Positions 21,623 through 31,039 of a stretch of 64,000 bases of DNA are shown one piece after another. Both the position numbers and the translations under genes were made by a program. This DNA comes from Macrothele yani (Eukaryota; Arthropoda; Arachnida; Araneae; Macrothelidae). Numbering within the stretch: position 1 is the first letter of the stretch; every line of letters begins with the position of its first letter. Below the pieces are notes generated by a model. The model worked only from the letters and a program-made list of their open reading frames with translations, searched no databases and was not told the DNA's origin. The stretch spans positions 39,451,501 to 39,515,500 of the forward strand of contig CM077011.1 of NCBI GenBank assembly GCA_039090855.1, written 5' to 3'.

Positions 21623-22082
21623 CGTATTTCAGACATAGGGTATCGAGTATATGAACTAGCCTTTGCACTCTCAGGGTGCTAACCCCACTGAGAACGCGTG
21701 GGACACACTGATCATACCTGTTGTACCTCGCTCGCACCGTCCCATGATGCTTCAGTAGCAGGACCATACCCTGAACGAGGAGAGGCGCAGAATCCCTCAA
21801 GAAGTGGTGAATATTATCATCCCTTCGATGTCTCACATATCTGCCGGATTTTTATATCGTCGCTGGTGATAATTGATTCTGCTAGAAGTTAGTACGCACT
21901 ACTTCCCTCCATATGTTCATGTGTACTTTCACTACAATGTATTGTGTGTGGCCACAATATTGGTGCCAGTTTGCTCAAATGACTTGTGTGTTGTCTCTTT
22001 TGTCACGTTTCGTGCTCCCACTGCCTCACACTCCAGTCGTTTATGTGTCTGTCAGTGCACGATCGCTGCCGCAATGTCCCTT
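21623..22082. other. Non-coding interval
   Basis: No gene or repeat recognised. Confidence 0.3.
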
Positions 22083-22571
22083 AATGGAATGATCTAGGGA
22101 GACGCATTGGAGCTCGACGGCACCCTGCCATAACACTTTCAGAAATCAGAACAGCTCTTGTGAGGGGCGATCATTACTCCCACAAGACTTTACAAATACC
22201 CTCATAAATAGTAGGAGGAATCGTTGCTTGAGCTCAATGACTGCCTGGGGTGAAAATACTCCATATTACGGATGTAACTCAAGCAGGAGAAAATCATAAT
22301 CTCATAATTCACATCTTGAAATCTACACGAAAGAGCAACCCATGGAACAATATTTAAAGTCTATTGTTTAAGACATGTGGTACTTTAATATTGAGTATTT
22401 TCACTCCACACAGTCGTGCAGCTCAAGCAACGATTCCTCCTACTGCTTATGAGGGTAATTGTGAAGTCTTGAGAAATTAATGACTGCCCCTCAGAAGAGC
22501 TGTTCTGATTTCTGGAAGTGTTATGGCAGGGTGCTCTTGAGCTCCAATGCGTCTGTCCAGATCATTCCATT
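22083..22571. mobile_element. Long inverted repeat (MITE-like), ~180-bp arms
   Basis: The left arm starts AATGGAATGATCTAGGGAGA and the right arm ends with its inverse (CTGTCCAGATCATTCCATT). Arms contain GGCACCCTGCCATAACACTT, AATCAGAACAGCTCTT and GGAGGAATCGTTGCTTGAGC with about 10-15% mismatch, and are separated by about 125 bp of unique AT-rich DNA. No coding capacity and no clear target duplication. Confidence 0.8.
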
Positions 22572-22707
22572 CATGCCCAATGGGACTGGATCAGAGGATA
22601 TGTGTGGCACTCCATTCGCAGAATATATTCCACTTCGAGCAAATTGTCGACCGAAATGAGCTATGAGGTTGGACCTTTTGGTATGTACGAATAAAATCTA
22701 CCACCGG

Positions 22708-22900
22708 CATGGAGCAGTTGGTCAACGCGCTGCGCACTGTGTGAGAAGCGGTTGTTTCTGTCTGGTGTTCAAATTTCGGTCCTGCCGGTCATTTGGTCTG
22801 AGGTTATTCCAGGGTTTTCCGCAGATTTCTTGAGCTTTGGGAAGCGAATTCGTAGATGGTTCCCTTTCAAGGTCGGCCCCCTGACGCATTTTGTATCTGG
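22708..22900 (+). repeat. tRNA-like SINE fragment (other family)
   Basis: GGAGCAGTTGGTCAACGCGC (A box) and GGTGTTCAAATTTC (B-box-like) are about 50 bases apart, followed by GGGTTTTCCGCAGATTTCTT, unlike family 1. No poly-A visible. Moderate support only. Confidence 0.4.
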
Positions 22901-23166
22901 TCCTCGCACTGTGAATTGGAATGAAACTATACACACCAGTGGGTATTTCCTTTCCCCAGGATATTTGTCACCATGCCTGTGCGCGGTTCGTCGTGCTGAA
23001 TTGCCTACGTCCCTGTCTAAGGGTCATGGTACCTCTAGAAAAAGAATACAATCTGGAACGTAGCTTCCACTAAATGGCTTACCATGTGTGCGTTCAGTAC
23101 CCCGTCTGTGTACCTCAGGGAAGAAACAGGGTCACTCTGAGAGATGTGCAGGTCAATGAGCCCGTT

Positions 23167-23388
23167 GCCGTCCCGGTGGCGCAGTGGTCTAAGGCGCTGG
23201 CCTCTAATCATTCGTCCGTAAGGGGTCCAGGGTTCGAATCCCGATCAGGCATGGATGTTGTGTTTGTCTTACGGCCCTGGCTCTCTCCCTTCCCTGGAAC
23301 CAGTGACCCTAAATTAGGGACGGGCGACTGCTTATAGCCCATTGAGTTGCTCACGGTGGTCGTTAAACCTCCAATCAAAAAAAAAATA
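23167..23388 (+). repeat. SINE copy (family 1) with target duplication AGCCCGTT
   Basis: Near-consensus plus-strand copy. The tRNA-like head begins GCCGTCCCGGTGGCGCAGTG (A box included), B box AGGGTTCGAATCCCG, body GGAACCAGTGACCCTAAATT, 3' core GGTGGTCGTTAAACCTCC and a poly-A tail. AGCCCGTT at 23,159-23,166 and 23,389-23,396 marks insertion. Confidence 0.97.
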
Positions 23389-23428
23389 AGCCCGTTCCTC
23401 AAAACAGAGGTAACTCGTGCAAAAAAGT

Positions 23429-23561
23429 CATACTATAAACGACAAACCGTCTTCACACGATATATAAAATAGTTTTATGATGGAATAAAAACTTTAATGA
23501 TAGTTAACAATTTAAAAGCGTGAGACCTTTCGGGTCCTGCCAACAGGCACCCATCCCCAGA
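23429..23561 (-). mobile_element. Penelope-type terminal repeat with hammerhead-like core
   Basis: This 130-bp segment is an inverted copy of 27,258-27,386. On the minus strand it holds GGATGGGTGCCTGTTGGCAG followed by GACCCGAAAGG: a possible stem II closed by GATG and CGAAA boxes, the arrangement of hammerhead ribozymes reported in Penelope-like terminal repeats. The first box is imperfect (CTGATGA expected). Confidence 0.5.
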
Positions 23562-23588
23562 CGCAATGAACATATACAGTGGAAGAGG

Positions 23589-24984
23589 CACTGCTGGCCA
23601 CCCAAAATGCAACAACAAGACGGACACCAGATTGCAAAGCCAAATTTACTGGACACATAACAACAGATGCAAAGATGAAACGATTGAGCTTACAGGCCCG
23701 TTCGATTTGCGGAACACGCAGACATCACCAGTTCGTGTGGCCCCCATGGCTGGAAATAACGGCCGCTACACGCCGCGGCGTCGAACAAAATAGGCATTGG
23801 ATGTGGGCTTATGGTATGTTGGTCCAGGCTGCTTCCACATGCTGCCACAGTTCATCAGGCGTAGCCGCGGGTGGTGCTTGCCGGGCCACTCGGTTGCCGA
23901 TCAGCGACCAGACGTGTTCGATGGCCGACATATTGGGAGAACAGGCGAGCCCGGCAGCCCTCATACATGGTGGGCCGTGAAGAATTTTTGCACGATGCGT
24001 GCCACGTGCGGACGCGCATTGTCCTGTTGAAACGTGGTCGCTGGCAGGTCCTCCATGTAAGGGAGGACTACAGGCTCCAAAACGTCGGAGATGGTGCGGT
24101 AGCTGTTGAGTGTACCGGCGATGCGTACCAGAGGGGTGCGGGTGTCATATTCAATTGCGCCCAAACCATAACGCCAGACGACGGACCGGTATGGCGATGC
24201 ATAATGCAGGCGTCATATATTCTCTCGCCGCGGTGCCGCCACACGCGGATCCGACCATCATGGTGTTGCAGGCAGAAGCGGTATTCGTCGAAGTAGACAA
24301 TGTCGTGCCATTCCGTAGTCCAGGGGCGGCGTTCAACGGCCCACTGTCGCCGCACTTGCCGGTGGTGTATCGTCAATGGTAATCAGAGAAATGGACGCCG
24401 TGTAAGAAGTCCCCGCTCCTGCAGACGACGTTGAACGGTACGTGCTGACACAGGTTGTTGCGCAACACACCTTAATTCCTGCGCTAACGTTCGTGATGTG
24501 GCGGTGCGAGCAGTCAATGCCCGCAGCACAACATGCCGGTCCTCTCGTTCGGTGGTGTGCCGCAGCTGCGGCAATCTCTCACGTCGGTCCGTCTGTCTCT
24601 CCTGCACCCACCGAATCCATACTTGCCTCACTGTGGCTGGATGTCGTCCCACACGAGCGCCGATGTCTCAGTACGATAAACCGCTGTCGCGATAAGCCAC
24701 TATTCGTCCTCTGTCGAACTCCGAAACTTGCTAGAATGACTGCGAGGCATCAGGAAGCTTCCCACGCACAGGTCCGGCAGCAGAACACACTTCCACTACT
24801 TTCACCCCGCCTTCTGTGCACCCTTCTTATAGTGTTTCTCGGTGGTGTGCCGGGCGCACATGATTTGCATATGACCTGCAATTCTAATCGTTTGCATGTC
24901 GTCTCGCTGGCGACGCATGCTGCTAATTTCAGCGCAATCGGATGATTGCTTCTTGGTATTGAATTTTGGGTGGCCAGCAGTGTA
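23589..24984 (-). mobile_element. Tc1-like element with inverted termini
   Basis: CACTGCTGGCCACCCAAAAT at the left and its exact inverse at the right (ATTTTGGGTGGCCAGCAGTG) delimit 1.4 kb. TA follows on the right; the left TA has decayed. The interior is GC-richer than its surroundings and encodes one transposase on the minus strand. It separates the Penelope terminal repeat from the Penelope ORF. Confidence 0.9.
23800..24760 (-). pseudogene. Tc1-like transposase, frameshifted
   Basis: Read leftward: 24,652-24,383 carries the second HTH region (GRHPATVRQVWIRWVQERQT, then VSARTVQRRLQERGL). 24,376-24,068 holds the first catalytic part, with DIVYFDEYRFCLQHHDGRIR (the usual SDES reads FDEY, keeping Asp-Glu) and GVMVWAQLN. 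A frame change leads to 24,164-23,961 with RIAGTLNSYRTISDVLEP and FQQDNARPHVARIVQKFF (second Asp). The third region is traceable further left as FSQYVGHRTRLVADRQP, strongly altered. Shares GTLNSxxxxxDV with the copy at 438-1,140, suggesting the same subfamily. Confidence 0.87.
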
Positions 24985-25097
24985 GATACATGAATGAACA
25001 AATGACGTACAATCAGTGGTCATGAGGTATATTGCGCATGTCCAGTCATTAACAGCAAAATCATAGTCATTAGCTAGTAGATAATAGGGGCGCCCCA

Positions 25098-26394
25098 ATG
25101 GGATCACCACTATCTCCGATCCTAGCGGAAATTCTACTACAGCACATAGAAAATAAAGTGCTACAAGAATATCAACAACCTCCGTGCTTTTACATAAGAT
25201 ATGTTGATGATGTACTTCTCTTCTGGGATCACGAACCAGCTGACCTACGAACTTTTGCTGAACACTTATCATCCCAAATCCCGACCATAAAATTATCCAT
25301 TGAACTGGAAAGTGAAGGTAAATTGCCATTCCTGGATTTTATGCTTGAACGAGATGCTGTCACTTGCACTTTGCAACACTTTGTATATAGGAAACCCACT
25401 TCGGTACCTACGTTGATCCCGGCTTCTTCAGCACATCCAAAAAGCTATAAACTCTCCTCAATCTTTTACCTTCTACGCAGAGCCATCACGCATTCATCTA
25501 GTTTCAGCAGACGAAAATGTGAAATTAACAAAATTTTCAACATCACCCTAAACCATGGATTTCCCACCTTTATCATAAAAAAAGCTCTTAAGAAGCTCCA
25601 CCAAGAAAACTCAACTACTCTCCAAAGGGAACAACAACCTCGTAGATATATAGGTTCAATACATTATTATCCAACCATAACACCTGTTCTCAAAGCCATT
25701 TGGCCGCCCCGGTGGCGCAGTGGTCTAAGGCGTTGGCCTCTGATCATTCGTCCGAAGGGGTCCGGGTTCGAATCCCGGTGAGGCATGGATGTTGTGTTTG
25801 TCTTACGGCACTGGCTCTCTCCCTTCCCTGGAACCAGTGACCCTAAATTAGGGACGGGCGACTGCTTATAGCCCATTGAGTTACTCACGGTGGTCGTTAA
25901 ACCTCCAATCAAAAAAAAAAAAAAAAAAAAAAGCCATTTGCAGAAACTTTCACCTGGATTTTGGAATACGTACTACAAACATTTTCCAGTTAATTAAAAA
26001 CGATCGAGACCAGGTAACAAAGCTAAACAAATTTGGCGTTTACAGCATCCCCTTAAAAAGTATTGATGATGACACTCCAGATAGTAAACATATAGGATCT
26101 ACAAAACGTACACTAGCAACAAGACTGAATGAACATAAATACGCCGTAAAGAATGGACTTAAAAATTCTGCATTGTCTCGACTCGTTTGCGATGGCCTGC
26201 ACTATCCAATTTGGAATGATGCTTCCATCATCGTAACACCTAGTGCTGTCTCTTCATTGCTGTTCACTGAAAGCCTTGTAATTGGTACTCAGAGACATTT
26301 ATGCTGTAATGACAATGTTCCAGTATCTGTACCTACAATCTGGAAACTATTTACAGTACCGAATACGAGGCAAACTGAGGACAAAATCACTTAA
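25098..26394 (+). pseudogene. Penelope-like element ORF (RT + GIY-YIG), split by a SINE
   Basis: The RT part (25,098-25,690) has MGSPLSPILAEILLQHIE, the catalytic YIRYVDDVLLFWDH, LPFLDFMLER and VYRKPT, all typical of Penelope-like reverse transcriptase. After the SINE insertion the frame resumes at about 25,930 with NFHLDFGIRTTN and the GIY-YIG nuclease (GVYSIPL, HIGSTKRTLATRLNEHKYA), ending at a stop at 26,394. Without the SINE the RT and nuclease would join almost directly. The N-terminal RT motifs before MGSPLSP are absent. Such enzymes copy their RNA at a nicked target. The coding part is relatively well kept, so the SINE came fairly recently. Confidence 0.88.
25703..25929 (+). repeat. 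SINE copy (family 1) inside the Penelope-like ORF, 11-bp target duplication
   Basis: Near-consensus copy (GCCGCCCCGGTGGCGCAGTG head, B box GGGTTCGAATCCCGG, long poly-A). AAAGCCATTTG at 25,692-25,702 and 25,930-25,940 is the target duplication. One of the best copies for defining the family consensus. Confidence 0.98.
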
Positions 26395-26649
26395 TCTCGA
26401 TTTCTGCTGTAGTGCTCTTTGTTGTGGCTCCTGATGAGAACAACACAATTTATACCTACTAACCTTCCTTTATTTTTACAATGCAGTATTATATGTATAT
26501 CTGCATTCTATTTCCTTTATTTTTTTATTTTATGATACATGCCACGTCGTTTGACAATTTGATGCCACGTGACATTATGTCATATTCATATCTGATATCT
26601 ATATTATGTTCACGTAACACTTTATTTAAATTTATTCCTTCTCCTGTAT

Positions 26650-26678
26650 CTGATGATGGGTTCTAAGGAAACCCGAAA
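26650..26678 (+). ncRNA. Hammerhead-ribozyme-like core 3' of the Penelope-like ORF
   Basis: CTGATGA (26,650-26,656), then GGGTT (26,658-26,662) able to pair with AACCC (26,670-26,674), then GAAA (26,675-26,678): the two conserved boxes of the hammerhead catalytic core around stem II. Hammerheads are known in Penelope-like terminal repeats. I cannot confirm stems I and III or the cleavage site by eye. Confidence 0.45.
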
Positions 26679-26861
26679 GTTCTTATATACAATAAAATCA
26701 TTAAATTCAGCCTACGAATTTAAATTTGTATTGTGAGTGACTCTTGTTTTTTAAGATCGTGCATTGAAGGCAACTACCTCGATTACTTTGGACTATTTCT
26801 GCACGAATTCGAATTCTCCTAATAGTAGATAATATGTTGATAAATCTGTTAGCAGATATTT

Positions 26862-27251
26862 TCAAGGTCGAGGGATGTTTCTTGGCAATTCATCATTACA
26901 ACAAGTTTCAGAGATTTTATCGATGTACAGGCTTTCAGTGAATAACAGCTGAGATTTTGTATGAAAAACAGTTAGAATTTTAGAATCATCCCAAATGGGA
27001 ATGTAAGTCTTCTCGGTTAAAAGTCGGGATAAAGCAGTGGAAGTTGAACCATTACCATGGTCATATTGGTGTTCTTTGAGACGGGTTTTAAGGGTCCGGG
27101 CAGTGGAAACGATGTAATATTTGTCAGTGAAATTCAGTGTTAGAGATTTAAGAGTAACGAGATATATTTCATGTCTCTGCAGGTCAGTAGGTCGGCCACG
27201 ATCTTTTTTAATAGATGAAAATAAGTTACAAACCCTGATCCCAAAACTCAA
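26862..27251 (-). pseudogene. Penelope-like GIY-YIG endonuclease fragment, opposite strand
   Basis: The 129-residue frame SFGIRVCNLFSSIKKDRGRP, HEIYLVTLKSL, KYYIVSTARTLKTRLKEHQY, LLFTESLYID aligns with the nuclease end of the plus-strand copy at 25,930-26,394 (FGIRTTNIFQLIKND...). The nuclease signature is damaged: GIY reads EIY and YIG reads YIV. The RT part is missing, and the frame starts right at the border of the terminal repeat 27,258-27,386. This is a second, older Penelope-like copy facing the first. Confidence 0.8.
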
Positions 27252-27257
27252 ATCATG

Positions 27258-27386
27258 GTGATGGGTGCCTGTTGGCAGGACCTGAAAGGTCTCACGCTTT
27301 TAAATTTTTAACTATCATTAAAGTTTTTATTCCATCATAAAACTCTTTTATATATCGTGTGAAGACGGTTTGCCATTTATAGTATG
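27258..27386 (+). mobile_element. Penelope-type terminal repeat with hammerhead-like core
   Basis: Inverted partner of 23,429-23,561, about 90% alike. GTGATGGGTGCCTGTTGGCA then GGACCTGAAAGG shows a paired stem between GATG and GAAA boxes. Its boundary coincides with the start of the minus-strand nuclease fragment, so a rearrangement joint is likely at about 27,255. Confidence 0.5.
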
Positions 27387-27814
27387 AGCCCGTTCCTCCT
27401 GATTCCTTTAATAACCACCAGATCGTTGCCACTATAATAGCCCTTTTTTATAATGTCAGAGGTACTGTTGTGAGTCCCTGGTTCTTTTTAGATGAAAATA
27501 CATGACGAGTCAATACTTAAGCCAAATTACCATTCATCTGTGGTTAGAATTTTCGCCCGCTGGTGTGGACTCAAAGTATGATGTGGGCGACTCCACGTTA
27601 AACAAACTTGCCCAGTGGCGGAATTTAGATTGACACAAATGACTAGTCTTCCTCTCAGAAAGGCATTCCTCACGAAGTTTTATACATATAAGCACCCAGA
27701 TATCTCTCTCTCTCTCTCTCTCTGTGTCGGCAACGTCTGCATTTTTGCGCCATCACGTATTGATCAATTCGTCTGTGCTCTCGTAAAGTCAAAGGGATCG
27801 CCTGCTATATAATA

Positions 27815-27850
27815 GCACGCGATCACTTTTAGATGTCAAGGTGATCGCGC
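27815..27850. repeat. Conserved hairpin in the unnamed repeat (copy A)
   Basis: GCACGCGATCAC and GGTGATCGCGCGC form the arms around TTTTAGATGTCAA. The same hairpin is kept in copy B at 48,040-48,077. Confidence 0.7.
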
Positions 27851-28616
27851 GCTAATTTAAAAACATTAGATCACAAATGACTCGAGTTCTATTTATCCGA
27901 TTTACAAAATTCGAATTGAAATCTTAATATCACGGCAAGTTGAGCCTGCGTATTAATTGAATTTAGCACAATTCAAATATTAATTTGTTCTTTTTAAATA
28001 TTTTTTTACTTTGTTTAATTTAACTAACTTTCCGAGTTTAGTGCTCATTATATTATACATTTTGCAAAATATCGATCTATCTAAACGCTCTAACCTACAA
28101 TAAAAACTGAACTCTTGAGATGCCAAAATGAGGAAAATTGCATCTAAAAACAGGTGTCGCTCCAATAGCACATTATCGATAATTTAGATAGTTCCGATTT
28201 GAAATACCAGATGTCGTACTACTTTGTAGAAAAAGCTTCTGTGTGAAGTTTCAAACTAATCGTCTAATAGGACAGCCTAAAACAAGACGTGGACGGAATA
28301 ACAAGTGTGCCGGAGAAAAGGTCACTTAACGCGAAAAATCAAAGCAAAAGTTATTAAGGTGAGTTTAAAGAAAAACCACTGGACTACAAGGAATTTTTTT
28401 AAATAACAAATATTTTACACAGAATGTTATTTACCGCGAGGTTGTTTAAAAAACGGAAACGAATAGCATATGATTTTCAGTTCTAACATGAATGCGTTCA
28501 TACTATACAAGTTGTTACAAATTTCCTTACAGAAATCCGGCGTCTAATTAATTTGTTTTCAATTTGCTTAAAATTAAAATTTCACCCCATCCTAGGACGG
28601 GCTACATTCGCTACAT

Positions 28617-29151
28617 CATCATCATCATCATCATCGTCAACAATTATCAGTCCACTGCTGGACGAAGGTCTCCCCAAGTTTCCTCCACAACGGTCTGTCT
28701 TGTGCCAGTCTCCTCCATGTTACTCCCGCATACTTTCGAATTTCATCCACCCATCTACCATGTGGTCTTCTCCTGGGTCTTTTCCTGTCCCTTGGAATCC
28801 AATCTAAAATTTCGGCTGTCCATCGATGGTCTGTCCTTCTGGCAGTATGTCCAGCCCATTGTAATTTCAGGGATTTAACTCTGATCATGATGTCTTTCCA
28901 CTCTTGTTATTTTTCGGATCCACGAGTTCTTCTTCTTATCTCTCCTGGTTACACCAAGCATGCACCTCTCCATGCTGCTTTCAGTTGTCTGCAGCCTTTG
29001 TATGTCTCTTTTAGTTAAGGTCCACGTCTCTGCACCATACGTAAGCACTGGAAGGATGCATTGATCAAACACTTTTCTTTTAAGACATAATGGCATATTG
29101 CTCTTGAAAATTATGCTGCTTCTTCCAAAAGCTCTCCAGGCAAGTTTTGTA
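28617..29151 (-). mobile_element. RTE-like LINE 3' fragment with 8-bp target duplication
   Basis: CGCTACAT at 28,609-28,616 and 29,152-29,159 flanks the insert. The 3' end is an (ATC)n run on the plus strand. Minus-strand frames encode VFDQCILPVLTYGAETWTLT (after the RT palm) and, after a frameshift, KLQWAGHTARRTDHRWTAEI...RPLWRKLGETFVQQW. It closely matches the plus-strand copies at 9,506 and 42,205. 5'-truncated, inserted into the unnamed repeat copy A. Confidence 0.92.
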
Positions 29152-29203
29152 CGCTACATATTAGTATTTATTTAAAGTTTAAAAACAACTGTCCTAGGAC
29201 GGG

Positions 29204-29479
29204 CTATAGGCTAGTTGTACAAGGAGTATACCTTGAAATCATCAGTCCTGTAGCTGCAGAAAATTCCAAGAAGATTTGCCTAGCGGACATCTTTATTTTC
29301 TGTCTGTTCTGGGGACTCTGAACAGCCTTGTTCTTGTGGATTACGAACATCACCTGTCTTCGAAACTGTCTCCAAAATCTTGACAAGGAATTTTGCGAAA
29401 CATTCAATGCTTCAGAAACTTTCGTCTGGGACTGTCCAGTTTTCATCCTACCAATCGTTCCAAACAGGTTGAAAATCAT
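29204..29479 (-). pseudogene. Tc1-like transposase N-terminal HTH fragment
   Basis: GTIGRMKTGQSQTKVSEALN followed by VSQNSLSRFWRQFRR is the first HTH of a Tc1-like transposase, and FSAATGLMISRYT the start of the second. The catalytic domain is missing, and the DNA beyond belongs to the unnamed repeat. Confidence 0.7.
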
Positions 29480-29579
29480 TTGTACGATGTGCTCGTGACA
29501 CAGTCCGTTGGACGTGCTGCAAAAGTGAAAGTGAGAGTTGCCTAGAACATCTACAAGACGGGTGTTGATTTACTCGTTT

Positions 29580-30040
29580 TCTTAACGCAGTCCTAATTTG
29601 CATAATGCGGCTTACCTACGGCTTATAAATGCACGATAGTCTTCCGCGTAGCGAAATTAGCATGTTCGCGAATTTTCACTGCATTATTTTGCATACATCT
29701 ACAGATAAGTAGGTCATTTCAACTGATTTGAACACTACGCAGGCGCTGCCCGTGGGATCATGCAATCGCTCCAATTGGTGCGCCAGTTGTGAGACAGCAA
29801 TCGCTCCAATCGTTGCACCAGTTGTGTGTCTACGTTTGCTGGCTAATTTGCTCCTGTTCCGAAACATTCTTCATAGAAATGGAAGAAGATAGTGAAGCAG
29901 GACAGATCTCGCGTAGCTACCAGCGCTCCTGCATTAAAATTTAAACTTTGCGAGAAAAATCCCCCTAGAGAAAGGTTTGTGTGAAGTTTGTGGGGGTTGG
30001 TGTGGTGAATCGTTGCATAATATCACGGTGGCTTCCTATT
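29580..30040. other. Non-coding interval
   Basis: A tandem-like pair of CAATCGCTCCAAT(T/C)G(G/T)TGC words at 29,761-29,822 is the only structure noticed. Confidence 0.35.
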
Positions 30041-30049
30041 TCCACCAAT

Positions 30050-30960
30050 GTCAGGAAAGCATCGAATACGACCCAAGAAGCTGCAGGCTATCAGAAGCAA
30101 CGGCATAAGGGTGTTTATCGTCAACAACATTTTGTAAAAAGGTCAACGGGAAAACGTGTGAAAGGATTGCATATGAAGCAAACGTGTCCACCGCTTCAGT
30201 TTTCAGAATCCTAAGTGAAAAATGACAGAAGAGAAACGTGTCTGCCAAATGGGTTACACATAATCTGAGTGAAGAGCAGCCAGCAGCTCGCAAAACGATC
30301 GCAGAAGAATTGCTTCAGCGGTATGAGACCGAAGGCGAGCAGTTTTTGGACAGAACAGTTGCTATAGCAGAAACCTGGATACGAGAGTTTAAACCAGAAC
30401 TGAAATCTCAGTCAGCTCAGTGGAAACATCCAGAATCACCTCGCCGGAAAAAATTTCGCCACTAACAATCCAAGGTTCAGCTGATGGTGATTATGGTCTA
30501 TGACAAGGTTGGAGTGACAGCAACAGGCAGAGTGCCCAAGGGGACCATTGTAGAAGTGAATACAACAAAAGGTTCCTGCAAAATGTTTTGCGTCCAAAGA
30601 TTCGCCAAAGAAGATCCGACGTGCTCGAAGCTGGTGTCGTCATTTTGCATGACAACGCGAGACCGCCTGTTGCCCGAACAGTAAGAGACTGGAAAATTAT
30701 GGATGGGAATTGCTTCCCCACGTGCCATACAGACATGATATGATCCCGCCGGACTATGTCCTGTACCGAAAACTGAAGAAGCCACTTCGCGGGAAACGAT
30801 TATACGATTGAGGATGTTCCTAATAAGATGACCCGAGTAATCCGACGCCTCAACAATGGAGGTGTTGTGACTGGAATACGAGACTTGTCCAAACGTTTGG
30901 GCTGCCGTCATAAAGAAATATGGAGATGGATTCGAAGGTCAGTAAAGGCATGTTGTGAAA
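30050..30960 (+). pseudogene. mariner transposase, heavily decayed
   Basis: The HTH region is scrambled (GKHRIRPKKLQAIRS...RVF near 30,055-30,120). The catalytic part from 30,290 is clear: RYETEGEQFLDRTVAIAETW, IREFKPELKSQSAQW, PRRKKFRH. Here the first catalytic Asp (usual AIDETW) is Ala. Then VLEAGVVILHDNARPPVART with the second Asp (30,620-30,690), and a C-terminus near 30,830-30,940 (LNNGGVVTGIRDLSKRLGCR). Frameshifts separate the parts. Termini not found. Confidence 0.8.
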
Positions 30961-31039
30961 TAAATTCGTTTTTTAAGAGATAACCCACAGAGTGCAAAAC
31001 TTGTGATACGATTCTCATATCAAAAATATTGTCGATTTT

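Larger units (their letters stand above)
27676..29215. repeat. Unnamed dispersed repeat, copy A
   Basis: About 1 kb of this region matches 47,880-49,125 in order, for example TAGCACGCGATCAC, AATATCACGGCAAGTTGAG, ATCGATCTATCTAAACGCTC and the paired CCTAGGACGGGC boxes (28,590 and 29,193). It starts beside a (TC)n microsatellite (27,704-27,722). No coding capacity. Copy A is interrupted by an RTE insertion at 28,617-29,151. Class unknown. Confidence 0.8.

Noticed and set aside
21154..21636. 160-codon frame encoding NISPTAATSS-type repeats
   Set aside because: It arises because the 38-bp unit has no stops in any minus-strand frame; other frames and the plus strand are open too.
23276..23402. Short frames repeated in many places (SNSMGYKQSPVPNLGSLVPG)
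   Set aside because: They are translations of the SINE 3' body and recur wherever the SINE occurs.
27704..27722. TC microsatellite as an independent feature of interest
   Set aside because: Ordinary dinucleotide repeat at the edge of the unnamed repeat; noted only as a border mark.
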